A stretch of DNA of 16,363 nucleotides from an uncultured beta proteobacterium (GCA_903924715.1 CAIYCP010000027.1:1-16363), one strand, 5' to 3'; shown: positions 7,392 through 15,083, counted from the first letter of the stretch. Numbers and translations are program-made. The notes: generated by a model from the letters alone, not told the origin.

Positions 7392-8174
7392 ATGGCTGTT
7401 AGCGCGAACTCCACCGAACCGACGACTCCCGAACTCAGTGTCGCCGGAAACATCGCCACGATTCGCCTACGCAACACCGCCTACGCTAACCGTCTGAGCC
7501 CAGCCGACTTAGATGTCATCAAAAGCCATTTGAATACAGTCAACGCGAACGCTGCGATTCTAGTTTTAAGATTTATTGCCGACGGTAAATATTTTTGTAG
7601 CGGCTATGACATCTCGTCACTCGCAGCCGATTCTGCACCTTCGTCCACCTATTTCGGCGATACGGTCGATCTGATTGAGCAAGCTCGTCCTGTCACAATC
7701 GCTGCGATCAACGGTGGTGTGTATGGCGGTGGCACCGACTTGTGTTTGGCCTGTGACTTTAGAGTCGGGGTCGCTAGCGCCAACATATTTATGCCTGCCA
7801 CCAAGCTGGGCCTTCATTTTTATCCCGGCGGCATGGTGCGTTACATCACACGCTTAGGCCTAAACAATGCAAAAAAACTGTTTTTGACCAGTGAAAAAAT
7901 CGAAGCTGACGAAATGCTGAGCATGGGATTTTTGACCGAACTTGTTTTACCAGAACAACTTGGCGCACGCGTCGACGCGTTAAGCGAGCAACTCGCTGGC
8001 ATGGCACCGTTTTCGTTACTCGGCATCAAGAAACATTTGAACCTGATTGCACGAGGCCAGCTTGATGAAAGTGAAATTCGTCGCGCAGTCGCGATTTCAG
8101 AAAAATCGAACGACATCAAAGAAGGGGCGCTTGCCTGGAAAGAAAAACGCAAGGCTAAATTTACCGGAAGTTAA
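7392..8174 (+). CDS. enoyl-CoA hydratase/isomerase (crotonase) family protein, divergent active site
   Basis: This 260-residue crotonase-fold protein has oxyanion-hole regions at KYFCSGYDI (66-74) and INGGVYGGGTDLCLACDF (106-123). Its C-terminal end, GALAWKEKRKAKF, follows the family's usual ERRPxF-type tail. Alignment to rat enoyl-CoA hydratase puts Asp116 at the E144 position and Ala136 (in MPATKLGL) at the E164 position, so both canonical glutamates are missing. An aspartate at the first position also occurs in dienoyl-CoA isomerases, but their second acidic residue is absent here. Simple hydration is doubtful. It is divergent from the Bug/CoA-transferase block and distinct in sequence from the crotonase at 3444-4253, so it may act in the same pathway. 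Its stop codon overlaps that of the EF-hand gene on the other strand. Confidence 0.87.
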   Translation: MAVSANSTEPTTPELSVAGNIATIRLRNTAYANRLSPADLDVIKSHLNTVNANAAILVLRFIADGKYFCSGYDISSLAADSAPSSTYFGDTVDLIEQARPVTIAAINGGVYGGGTDLCLACDFRVGVASANIFMPATKLGLHFYPGGMVRYITRLGLNNAKKLFLTSEKIEADEMLSMGFLTELVLPEQLGARVDALSEQLAGMAPFSLLGIKKHLNLIARGQLDESEIRRAVAISEKSNDIKEGALAWKEKRKAKFTGS

Positions 8175-8185
8175 CCTCCGTTTTT
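8165..8185 (+). terminator. short candidate terminator over the overlapping stop codons
   Basis: CGGAAG at 8165-8170 can pair with CCTCCG at 8175-8180 across a TTAA loop, with one A-C mismatch, and TTTTT follows at 8181-8185. The loop contains the overlapping stop codons of the convergent crotonase and EF-hand genes. The stem is short, so this is tentative. Confidence 0.3.
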
Positions 8186-8461
8186 AATCATCACCGCCTT
8201 AATCTGTTCAAGCGTGATGTAGCCTTTTTTTTCAACGTCAATATGGCCAAAGGCATCTGCAACGCGAGGCATGCCGGCCTTAGCCTCTTCGAGTGTCAAC
8301 TGCCCATTCGAATCTTTATCAGCGATTTTGAAGCGCTCTTCGACTTGCGTCAATTGAGCTTGCATCGCTGCATCAATCGTTTGCGCGGCACACACAGTAC
8401 ACGTCGCAAGCAGCGCCGCTAAGATCCCGAACCACGCGCGCTTCGTTTGGCTTGAACTCAT
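8171..8461 (-). CDS. small exported EF-hand protein
   Basis: This 96-residue protein has an N-terminal signal peptide (positive SQTKR region, alanine/leucine-rich core, probable cleavage after CAA near residue 26) and two helix-loop-helix units. The first loop, DKDSNGQLTLEE near residues 48-59, is a full calcium-binding EF-hand loop with D, D, N and E at positions 1, 3, 5 and 12. The second, DVEKKGYITLEQ near 75-86, keeps the first Asp and central Gly but loses the position-12 acid, so it probably binds calcium weakly or not at all. It is likely periplasmic. GAGG about 7 bases upstream supports the ATG. It lies 17 bases after the racemase-like gene on the same strand, so the two may share a transcript, although no functional link is known. 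Role unknown. Confidence 0.85.
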   Translation of the reverse strand: MSSSQTKRAWFGILAALLATCTVCAAQTIDAAMQAQLTQVEERFKIADKDSNGQLTLEEAKAGMPRVADAFGHIDVEKKGYITLEQIKAVMIKNGG

Positions 8462-8478
8462 CCTTACACCTCACTTAA

Positions 8479-9318
8479 TTAGAGACAAACTGCGCTTGGG
8501 TACCTTAGCGCGAAGGCTTTACGCCAGGGCGCCGTCGGGCTCATCAAACGGGTCAACGCATCACGATTCAAATAGTCTTTTGAGGTCATTTGCATCAACT
8601 GCCAGGCCATACAGAAATTTGACGATACCGCCGCACACCCAAGATCTGACAGGGCAATGATCGGCCCGAGCGTCGGCATACCGGCACCTGCCAATAAAAT
8701 CAGGTCTGGCTTGAGCGGTAACAAGCGCTTGGCGGCCGCTAACACCTGATCATTGCGTAAGGTGTAAATATTATGAAACCCCCCTTCCGATTGGGGGGCC
8801 TCGGTACCAACGATTTGGACACCTGTTCGCTTCCAGTAGTTTGAACTTTCAGCTGTTAACCACTGCGGATACGGACTGACCAAGCCAATACGCTTCACAC
8901 CCAACGCGGCAAAGGCGCGTCGAATCGACTGCCCAGCTGAAATGATCGGATAACCGTAACGTTGACTCAGTTGCTCGAAATGCGCGTCTTCTTCGTCGTG
9001 TTCGAAGTGATAGGTCGAGCCCGTAATTAAAAATCCGACACCCGATAACGGCGCATTAGAAAAAGTTGAAATAAATTGATCGATATTTTTTAAAAAATCG
9101 TTAAGTCGCTCGGGCATATCAGCACCGGGGCTGGTCATTCGACCCGTCAACAATGCAATGTCAGGATCAAGCAATATCTGTACCTCAGGCTCAGCAGTTG
9201 TGTTTGCCTGTGGCACCAGTAAGCCCAAGATTCCTTGGGCACCATATTCGACTTCGTTTTTCATAACGTACATGCTAGCATCGAAACACAAACGCGTGGC
9301 ATCTTTTAAAGTATGCAC
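8479..9318 (-). CDS. Asp/Glu racemase / maleate isomerase / arylmalonate decarboxylase-like protein
   Basis: The product has up to 279 residues and resembles the maleate cis-trans isomerase and arylmalonate decarboxylase branch of the Asp/Glu racemase superfamily. It has an N-terminal LLVPQANTTAEPE strand-loop near 33-45, a mid-protein KRIGLVSPYPQWLT segment near 142-155, and a C-terminal LILLAGAGMPTLGP segment near 206-219. The first catalytic cysteine, usually in CTSGS/CTGSS, is replaced (LITGSTYHF, residues 97-105). The second, near LSCGG in arylmalonate decarboxylase, is also replaced (LAGAG). Nearby cysteines 228 and 236 lie too far downstream for either role. Chemistry is therefore uncertain. 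The longest frame starts at a GTG at 9318 with a weak AAGTGG upstream; an ATG at 9264 (MKNEVEYG) is an alternative. It is divergent from the Bug gene at 9361 and precedes the EF-hand gene. Confidence 0.75.
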   Translation of the reverse strand: MHTLKDATRLCFDASMYVMKNEVEYGAQGILGLLVPQANTTAEPEVQILLDPDIALLTGRMTSPGADMPERLNDFLKNIDQFISTFSNAPLSGVGFLITGSTYHFEHDEEDAHFEQLSQRYGYPIISAGQSIRRAFAALGVKRIGLVSPYPQWLTAESSNYWKRTGVQIVGTEAPQSEGGFHNIYTLRNDQVLAAAKRLLPLKPDLILLAGAGMPTLGPIIALSDLGCAAVSSNFCMAWQLMQMTSKDYLNRDALTRLMSPTAPWRKAFALRYPSAVCL

Positions 9319-9360
9319 ACCGATCCACTTAAAAACAAGATCCTGCCGAGGTCTGACGAG

Positions 9361-10347
9361 ATGAACAATCCCCTATCATTCTGCAGGCCGATTCTTTTGG
9401 CGTTGGCGCTATGCGTCATGCCGCTGGCCGGGGCACAAAATCAAGAACAGGTTTGGCCCGCCAAGCCCATTCGTCTCATCAATCCCTTTGCGCCCGGTGG
9501 CTTCGGCGATGGCGTAGCACGCCCTTTTTGGGATCAGCTCGGACAGGCCCTCGGGCAGCCGATTCTGGTCGAAAGCCAGGCTGGTGCCAATGGCGCGTTG
9601 GCGAGTTCAGTCGTGGCCCGATCGGCACCGGATGGGCATACCCTGCTGCTCGCAAATCTTGGCCCCATTGCGATCAATCCAGCGCTGCGTCCTCAAGCGA
9701 CCAGCGATCCGTTAAAAGAGCTCGTCGCGATCACGCAAATCGTCTCTGGCCCACTTGTCTTAGTCGTTCATGCAGATTTTCCTGCACAAGATCTGCAAGC
9801 CCTGATTGGGTACGCAAAAGCGAATCCAGGAAAACTGTCGTATGGTTCAGTTGGTCACGGCAGCACCACCCATCTGGCTGGCGAACTTTTGAATTTGAAA
9901 GCGGGTCTAGACTTGCTGCAGATCCCCTACAAAGGTGCCGCACCCGTCATCACCAATATTTTGGGCAAACAAATTGAAATGGGGTTTATTAATATTTCGA
10001 TTGCCAAGCCCCATCTAGACTCAGGGCAGCTACGGGCGCTGGGGGTCACTACGCTGACGCGCGCCGCAATTTTTCCAAATCTACCCGCGATGGCTGAACG
10101 CTTGCCCGACTTTGAGGTCAACCCCTGGTGGGGTCTGATGGCTCCCGTCGGAACCCCGCAAAGCGTCATCAATCGTGTTGCTGTGGAAGCAACGAAAATT
10201 TTAAAGAAAGCAGACATTGCAGAACGCTTTCGACAAAATGGGCTCGAGCCAGAAGGCACGACTCCCGAGGCATTTGCTCAAAAAGTAGTAAGTGATAGCG
10301 TCAAATGGCGGCAACTCGTTCAGACCAACAATATCAAACCCGAGTAA
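9361..10347 (+). CDS. Bug-family (TctC-like) periplasmic solute-binding protein
   Basis: This Bug receptor has 328 residues from the ATG at 9361, chosen because a clean signal peptide (residues 1-24, cleavage after AGA) begins there and GAGG lies about 9 bases upstream. The frame is open to an earlier ATG at 9313, which would overlap the divergent racemase-like start. Family blocks are AKPIRLINPFAPGGFGDG, ILVESQAGANG, ARSAPDGHTLL, IPYKGAAPVI and NPWWGLMAPVGTP. The usual ENK/ENR of the VENKPGA segment is ESQ, and PDGYT is PDGHT, both mild departures. It reads away from the racemase-like/EF-hand pair and converges on the alpha/beta hydrolase 8 bases after its stop. The shared control region with the racemase-like gene suggests its ligand may feed that enzyme. 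Ligand unknown. Confidence 0.92.
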   Translation: MNNPLSFCRPILLALALCVMPLAGAQNQEQVWPAKPIRLINPFAPGGFGDGVARPFWDQLGQALGQPILVESQAGANGALASSVVARSAPDGHTLLLANLGPIAINPALRPQATSDPLKELVAITQIVSGPLVLVVHADFPAQDLQALIGYAKANPGKLSYGSVGHGSTTHLAGELLNLKAGLDLLQIPYKGAAPVITNILGKQIEMGFINISIAKPHLDSGQLRALGVTTLTRAAIFPNLPAMAERLPDFEVNPWWGLMAPVGTPQSVINRVAVEATKILKKADIAERFRQNGLEPEGTTPEAFAQKVVSDSVKWRQLVQTNNIKPE

Positions 10348-10355
10348 TGTTGCCA

Positions 10356-11240
10356 CTAGCCACCCGGTTTATATTTCGGGTACACCACTTTGGTCGGCAA
10401 TCCGATCTGTGAAATGAATTTTTCTAAATGAGGCTCCCAGATAGCACGACCATCTTTGCTGCTAAACAAGCTGTGCGAATCTTGACCAAACATTCCGTAG
10501 GCAACCAACCGAGCTTGTGGGTTCACCTTGCTGTAACGCTCAAACATTTCTGTATACACTTGTTTAGAAAAAAAACTATCGTTATCACCATACAACCAGA
10601 GCGAAGGTATTTGGGTTTTTTCAGCGTAGTTTGCAGCGGCCTTCGCCAAGTTCAGCCTCCAGCCAATACAATCTTCTTGCCTAAGACCACCGGCGAAATT
10701 CACCAAGCCCTTGACCGAGGGATCCGGTTGAGTCGCACCATAGGCAAGTGTGGTCCACCCGCCATGCGATTGCCCCACGACTAGCGTTTGCGTGCGATCA
10801 ACATAATTCATGGTATGCGCATAGGCCACTGTGGTCGCAACATCTTCAGCCTGAACCAGTCCATTCGATTCGATATTGCAACCACCCCCAACATACCCAC
10901 CCGTCGATTTAGAGAAACCCGTACGCATCGGAACAAAAACGACATAGCCCCGCTCGATAAAATAGCGCGCTGCCCAGCCTGGCGTGTAACGCGACTGCAG
11001 ACCTGGTGGCCCGGATGTCTTGCCATGATTAATGACCACCAACGGAAAAGGTCCAGTCCCTGGAGGCTTGTAGACAGTTGTCTCAAGCTCAAGCGTGAAG
11101 ATGAGTGTTTTCTTTGGGATAAAAATGATCTCGACAGGCAAAGCGATTTGCTGCGCTGCGACTAGGCCAAACGGCATTAGTAACAAAAACCCTAAGCTCC
11201 AAATGGCCCTTCTCAGCAAATATGAAATCAAGATATGCAT
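10356..11240 (-). CDS. exported alpha/beta hydrolase (dienelactone hydrolase/serine esterase-like)
   Basis: This 294-residue alpha/beta hydrolase starts at the ATG at 11240, with AGGA about 8 bases upstream; the frame is open 13 codons further. Residues 1-29 form a signal peptide ending LVAAQ, so the enzyme is probably periplasmic. The oxyanion-region motif is VVINHGKT near residue 70. The nucleophile is Ser158 in VVGQSHGGW, a proper GxSxG elbow. The acid is probably Asp221 in LYGDNDSFF and the histidine His256 in GQDSHSLF, completing the triad. Two cysteines, at about 121 and 191, could form a disulfide in the periplasm. The family cleaves esters, lactones or peptides. It is divergent from the Bug-AtuA operon, so it might release an acid from an ester for that receptor. 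Substrate unknown. Confidence 0.87.
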   Translation of the reverse strand: MHILISYLLRRAIWSLGFLLLMPFGLVAAQQIALPVEIIFIPKKTLIFTLELETTVYKPPGTGPFPLVVINHGKTSGPPGLQSRYTPGWAARYFIERGYVVFVPMRTGFSKSTGGYVGGGCNIESNGLVQAEDVATTVAYAHTMNYVDRTQTLVVGQSHGGWTTLAYGATQPDPSVKGLVNFAGGLRQEDCIGWRLNLAKAAANYAEKTQIPSLWLYGDNDSFFSKQVYTEMFERYSKVNPQARLVAYGMFGQDSHSLFSSKDGRAIWEPHLEKFISQIGLPTKVVYPKYKPGG

Positions 11241-11443
11241 CCTATGTCCTGAATTTTTGAGATTAACCTGATCACGCACAATGTCTTGATTTTTGTTTCA
11301 CCCAGTGCTACACCGGAACGAAAGGTAGTAAGAATTATAAAAATTTTTTGGGTACGGATATAAGAGTAATCTGAAAATAATAATTAAACTGGGTAGAAAG
11401 ATCGCGAAATCTTCAAAACCTTATATTCAAAAGGAGACCTACG
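11241..11443. promoter_or_regulatory. AT-rich divergent control region between the hydrolase and Bug-AtuA operons
   Basis: This 203-base region is clearly more AT-rich than its surroundings from about 11330 to 11390. On the minus strand a perfect TATAAT (plus-strand ATTATA, 11334-11339) could be the -10 of the hydrolase gene, with only a poor -35. On the plus strand, AATAATAATT near 11376-11385 is a possible -10 area. A small inverted repeat, AAGAT at 11398-11402 and ATCTT at 11409-11413, lies just before the Bug gene. AAGGAG about 8 bases before the ATG at 11444 is a strong ribosome binding site. Confidence 0.45.
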
Positions 11444-12403
11444 ATGAAGATCCTCAGTCTGTTCATTACGGGCCTATTGTCGTTCGTACTGCAGTCCAGC
11501 CATGCAGCGTCCTACCCGACACAACCCATTAAGATCATTATCGGCTTTGCGCCCGGCAGCAGTCTGGATACCTTTACACGCGTGATTGCTCAAAAACTAT
11601 CAGAGCGCGTCAAACAATCCGTCATTGTCGAAAATCGACCGGGTGCCGGCGGCAATATTGGTGCCGAATCTGTAGCAAAAGCAGCGCCCGATGGCTATAC
11701 GCTTCTAGCGTGCAATACAGGCCTGGCGATTGCCCCCGCCATTTATACAAAACTGAACTACAGCCCGGGCAAAGACTTAATTGGCGTGACGCTCATGGCC
11801 TCGATGCCGCATGTGCTGGTGGCGCCGATCAATCTGCCCGCAAACACGATTCCCGAATTACTAGCGCTGGCAAAAACGCAACCTGGCAAATTGAACTTTG
11901 GCTCTGCAGGGGTGGGCAATGCAGATCACTTGGCCGGAGAGCTTCTTCGCAGTGTTGGAAAGATTGATATTGTTCATATCCCGTACAAGGGCGGTGCGCA
12001 GGCAATGACCGATACCATTTCGGGCAATGTCTCTTTATTTTTTTCAGGGTTGCCTGGCGCGCTTCCAATGATTGAAGCGGGCAAGGTCAAACCGCTTGGT
12101 GTCTCAACGACCCAACGACACTGGTCGTTGCCCAATGTGCCCGCGATTGCCGAAGGCCTGCCGGGCTTTGACGAAACACTCTGGTACGCGCTCATGGCGC
12201 CTGCGGGGACACCCCAGGATATTATTCAGGTGCTCTGGGGTGAAGTCGCTGCCGTGCTCAAGCAACCCGATACCATTGTGAGTATGAAAAAAATGGGCGC
12301 AGACCCCTCTGCCCTGACCTCAAAACAATTTCAGGCGTTCTTTGTTGAAGAGACAAACAAGTGGGGCAAGATTATTCAAGATGCTGGCATTCGTGCCGAC
12401 TAA
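11444..12403 (+). CDS. Bug-family (TctC-like) periplasmic solute-binding protein, first gene of the AtuA operon
   Basis: This 319-residue Bug receptor has a short signal peptide (residues 1-22, cleavage in SHAAS). Family blocks follow: TQPIKIIIGFAPGSSLDTF, VIVENRPGAGGN, AKAAPDGYTLL, HIPYKGGAQAM, TLWYALMAPAGTP. The family's PGG loop is PGSS here, which may shape the ligand pocket. AAGGAG at 8 bases from the ATG is the best ribosome binding site in the window. The next gene starts 17 bases after its stop, so this receptor opens a four-gene unit with AtuA-like, DUF4387 and SMP-30-like genes. Its ligand is probably the substrate of that unit, perhaps a branched, hydroxy- or lactone-forming acid (inference only). 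Confidence 0.93.
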   Translation: MKILSLFITGLLSFVLQSSHAASYPTQPIKIIIGFAPGSSLDTFTRVIAQKLSERVKQSVIVENRPGAGGNIGAESVAKAAPDGYTLLACNTGLAIAPAIYTKLNYSPGKDLIGVTLMASMPHVLVAPINLPANTIPELLALAKTQPGKLNFGSAGVGNADHLAGELLRSVGKIDIVHIPYKGGAQAMTDTISGNVSLFFSGLPGALPMIEAGKVKPLGVSTTQRHWSLPNVPAIAEGLPGFDETLWYALMAPAGTPQDIIQVLWGEVAAVLKQPDTIVSMKKMGADPSALTSKQFQAFFVEETNKWGKIIQDAGIRAD

Positions 12404-12420
12404 CAAAAAGGTTGTGACCA

Positions 12421-13788
12421 ATGAAAACAAATGAAGTGATTCGAATGGCCTCGGTCAGTGGCATTTTAGGCTATGGGTTTCCCGAAGCCTCATTGAATGC
12501 GGCGCTGGCGCGTAAGCCTCACATGATTGGCGTTGACGGCGGCAGTTCAGATCCAGGGCCACACTACCTTGGTTCTGGCCAAACACTAAATTCAAAAATG
12601 GCCATGAAACGCGATATCAGCTTGCTGGTTCGCGGGGCGATTACCAATGGTATTCCGATGATGATTGGCACGTGTGGTGGCGCGGGCGGCGAACCCCACC
12701 TGCAGGCCTGTGCTGAAATTGTTCGTGAGGTTGCTCGCGAACACAATCTACACTTCAAAATGGCCTTGATTCACTCCGAGCCAAACCGAGATTTTCTAAA
12801 AAATAAACTGCGCTCAGGAAAAATTACAGCGCTCGATCAGGCTCCCGAATTAACAGAAGCCGATATTGATCGCGCATCACGAATTGTCGGGATGATGGGA
12901 CCCGAGCCTCACAGAAAAGCACTCGAGGCGGGCGCACAAATCATCTTGGCAGGTCGCGGCACCGACCCCTCACCTTGGGTAGCCCTAGCAATGCATCATG
13001 GCATTCCGGCGGCACCTGCTTGGTATGCTGGAAAAATGCTTGAGTGTGCCTGCAACGCGGCATTACCCAAGCGGCATGACGTACTGTTGGTAACGGTTGG
13101 CCAAGACTACGTTGAAGCCGAGCCAATGAACCCCGAACTGAGTTGCACGCCGCTCTCTGTGGCGGTACAAGCCTTGCACGAAAATGCGAGCCCAATCGTA
13201 CGCTACGAACCCGGGGGCATCTCTGACACGACACATTGTAAGATTGAAGCAGTCAGCCCACGTGTGGTGCGTATCACCGGGATGAAATGGGATCCCAAAT
13301 CCTACACCATCAAACTTGAGGCCGCCGAGCAGGTTGGCTTTAGCGCAATCGCCTTCGCAGGCGCGCGCGACCCAGGCCTTATCAGTCAGCTTGATTCATT
13401 TATTGAATCGATTCACGCCTCGGCCATCACAAAGATTTCTGCGCTTGGCATTGAGCCGCACTTATACAAAATCGTGATGCGACTCTACGGCAAAGATGGT
13501 GTGATGGGCGCCTGGGAACCTCAAAAAAATATGACCCCTCACGAAGTGGGTATCCTGGTAGAAGTCATCGGCGAAACGCAAGAAATCGCCAACGCTGCGT
13601 TAGCGCTGACGCGCGTGACGCTGTTGCATACAGATTTTCCAGGACGGATGTGTAAAGAGGGCAATATGGCGTTTCCCTTTTCGCCGTCTGATATCGAGCG
13701 TGGTGCGATTTACCAATTTTCAATGCAGCATGTCGTACACATTGAAGATCCGCTCGAGATGTTTCCAATTGAATATGAAATGGTCTAA
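12421..13788 (+). CDS. AtuA/DUF1446 family protein
   Basis: This 455-residue protein matches the acyclic-terpene-utilization AtuA family (DUF1446). Near the N-terminus are MASVSGILGYGFPEASL and the glycine-rich IGVDGGSSDPGPHYLGSG. A GTCGGAGGEPHLQACAEIV block lies near residue 85, ILAGRGTDPSPWVALAMHHG near 177, and a C-terminal TDFPGRMCKEGNMAFPFSPSD segment near 405. AtuA was first linked to citronellol/geraniol catabolism in Pseudomonas, but its reaction is not established, and many homologues occur in unrelated carboxylic-acid clusters. No signal peptide or membrane segment is seen, so it is cytoplasmic. AAGG sits upstream of the ATG, 17 bases after the Bug stop. The DUF4387 gene follows after 11 bases; in this family the two are common partners and probably form a complex or act in sequence (inference). 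Confidence 0.88.
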   Translation: MKTNEVIRMASVSGILGYGFPEASLNAALARKPHMIGVDGGSSDPGPHYLGSGQTLNSKMAMKRDISLLVRGAITNGIPMMIGTCGGAGGEPHLQACAEIVREVAREHNLHFKMALIHSEPNRDFLKNKLRSGKITALDQAPELTEADIDRASRIVGMMGPEPHRKALEAGAQIILAGRGTDPSPWVALAMHHGIPAAPAWYAGKMLECACNAALPKRHDVLLVTVGQDYVEAEPMNPELSCTPLSVAVQALHENASPIVRYEPGGISDTTHCKIEAVSPRVVRITGMKWDPKSYTIKLEAAEQVGFSAIAFAGARDPGLISQLDSFIESIHASAITKISALGIEPHLYKIVMRLYGKDGVMGAWEPQKNMTPHEVGILVEVIGETQEIANAALALTRVTLLHTDFPGRMCKEGNMAFPFSPSDIERGAIYQFSMQHVVHIEDPLEMFPIEYEMV

Positions 13789-13799
13789 GGGATCGAATC

Positions 13800-14111
13800 A
13801 TGCCAAAACTTAAAGAAATCGCAAAAGCCTGCAAAAGTAAAAATGCTGGCCCTTTTCAAATCACCTTTGACATCATGTTCGAAGATCTCGCCACCTTTGA
13901 AAAAGTCCGCGCAAGCAAATCAATCACACCTGCCATCATCGCAGGTCTGTATGGTGTCGCTGAAAAGGATGTCCTGTTTACAGAGTATCCACCCGCGCTC
14001 GCCTACAAAGCCACCATCGCGCGCCGCATCCCCTCTGGTGGGGTTGGCGACACCGATATCTACGGCGCACAACAGCATGCACCGCTGCTAGAGCTCGACA
14101 TAAATATTTAA
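13800..14111 (+). CDS. DUF4387 family protein, AtuA partner
   Basis: This 103-residue protein fits the small DUF4387 family. Conserved features are the KSKNAGPFQITFDIMFED stretch near residues 12-30, VLFTEYPPALAYKATI near 58-74, and the C-terminal SGGVGDTDIYGAQQHAPLLEL stretch near 78-99. It is cytoplasmic, with no signal peptide or membrane segment. The function of the family is not known. Its recurrent position directly after AtuA/DUF1446 genes suggests a small subunit of the same enzyme. Here the gap is 11 bases, consistent with co-translation. The preceding AtuA gene has no fused copy of this domain, so the pair is encoded as separate chains. Confidence 0.87.
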   Translation: MPKLKEIAKACKSKNAGPFQITFDIMFEDLATFEKVRASKSITPAIIAGLYGVAEKDVLFTEYPPALAYKATIARRIPSGGVGDTDIYGAQQHAPLLELDINI

Positions 14112-14148
14112 CTGCTTGCCTAAAAATCCTAGATAGGAAAATCGCGCC

Positions 14149-15069
14149 ATGTATCCCGCCCCACCCGTCAAAAAAACTGAAGTCTTTGCTCGCATTCCTG
14201 ATAAATATCGTCGCCCGGGCCAGATCAGCGCCGAACGCGTCGCAGCCGGCAAAAGTAGTCCGCACACCGATTGCTTTATTGAAGGGCCATCATTCGACAA
14301 AGCGGGCAATCTGTATTTGGTTGATATCGCCTTTGGTCGCGTGTTCAAAGTTAAACCTTCTGGTGACATTGATGTGATTGCCGAATGGGATGGTGAACCC
14401 AACGGTTTGAAAATCCATCAAGATGGTCGAATCTTTATTACTGACCACAAGTGCGGTCTGTTATTACTTGACCCAGAGCGCGGCACTGTCTCGACCGTGG
14501 CCCAACGCTACATGACCGAAAACTTCAAAGGTTTAAATGATTTATATATCGCTCGCAATGGCGATATCTATTTCACCGACCAAGGTCAAAGCGCAATTCA
14601 AGATTGGAGCGGCAAAGTCTATCGTCGCGATGCATCGGGTCACACCATTCGGCTACTCGACAACGTGCCAAGCCCCAACGGCATCGTGATGAGTCCAAAC
14701 GAAAAAACGCTTTACGTGGCCGCGACACGCGGCAACTGTATCTGGCGTGCGAACCTACTGCCAGACGGAACGAGCCTGGTACGACCCGGCATCTTCGTAC
14801 AGATGTCTGGCGGCTCTGGCCCCGACGGAATGGCCGTTGATCAAGCAGGCAATTTGGTGGTGGCACACGCCGGTGGCGGCATCGTGTGGGTGTTCTCACC
14901 CTTAGGTCAACCCATCTGGCGCATCGACTCCTGCCAACACGCGCACACCACCAACGTGGCCTACGGAGGACCACAAAATCGACATCTGTACATCACAGAG
15001 TCTGAAAGCGGCTGCGTGCTCGTCACCGAGATGGACATCCCGGGGCAACTCATGCATTCGCATCTTTGA
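14149..15069 (+). CDS. SMP-30/gluconolactonase-like six-bladed propeller hydrolase
   Basis: This 306-residue beta-propeller belongs to the SMP-30/gluconolactonase/LRE family, which opens sugar or other lactones with a divalent metal. All four metal-site residues of the family can be placed: Glu45 in FIEGPSFD, Asn130 in KGLNDLYI, Asn177 in PSPNGIVMS and Asp226 in SGPDGMAVD. The active site thus looks intact. No signal peptide is seen, so it is cytoplasmic, unlike some exported gluconolactonases. AGGAAAA lies about 8 bases before the ATG. It follows the DUF4387 gene after 37 bases and ends the operon, suggesting that the pathway forms a lactone or similar cyclic ester that must be hydrolysed. 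The natural substrate is not predictable from sequence. It converges on the next Bug gene 14 bases after its stop; no terminator hairpin was found there. Confidence 0.9.
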   Translation: MYPAPPVKKTEVFARIPDKYRRPGQISAERVAAGKSSPHTDCFIEGPSFDKAGNLYLVDIAFGRVFKVKPSGDIDVIAEWDGEPNGLKIHQDGRIFITDHKCGLLLLDPERGTVSTVAQRYMTENFKGLNDLYIARNGDIYFTDQGQSAIQDWSGKVYRRDASGHTIRLLDNVPSPNGIVMSPNEKTLYVAATRGNCIWRANLLPDGTSLVRPGIFVQMSGGSGPDGMAVDQAGNLVVAHAGGGIVWVFSPLGQPIWRIDSCQHAHTTNVAYGGPQNRHLYITESESGCVLVTEMDIPGQLMHSHL

Positions 15070-15083
15070 TGAACGAGGGCGAC

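Noticed and set aside
8779..8798. C6-N8-G6 hairpin
   Set aside because: It lies fully inside the racemase-like coding sequence and is explained by codons for Gly-Gly and Ala-Pro; no T-tract follows.
9313..9360. Earlier in-frame ATG for the Bug gene at 9361
   Set aside because: Starting there would place a charged stretch before the signal peptide and overlap the divergent gene. The ATG at 9361 has its own ribosome binding site and a clean signal peptide.
10362..10381. ACCCG...CGGGT hairpin at the end of the hydrolase gene
   Set aside because: The 5-bp stem has a 10-base loop and no following T-tract, and it lies within coding sequence.
14573..14974. 133-codon minus-strand frame rich in arginine and cysteine
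   Set aside because: Its composition is typical of an antisense shadow, and the SMP-30-like gene on the plus strand has an intact active site.
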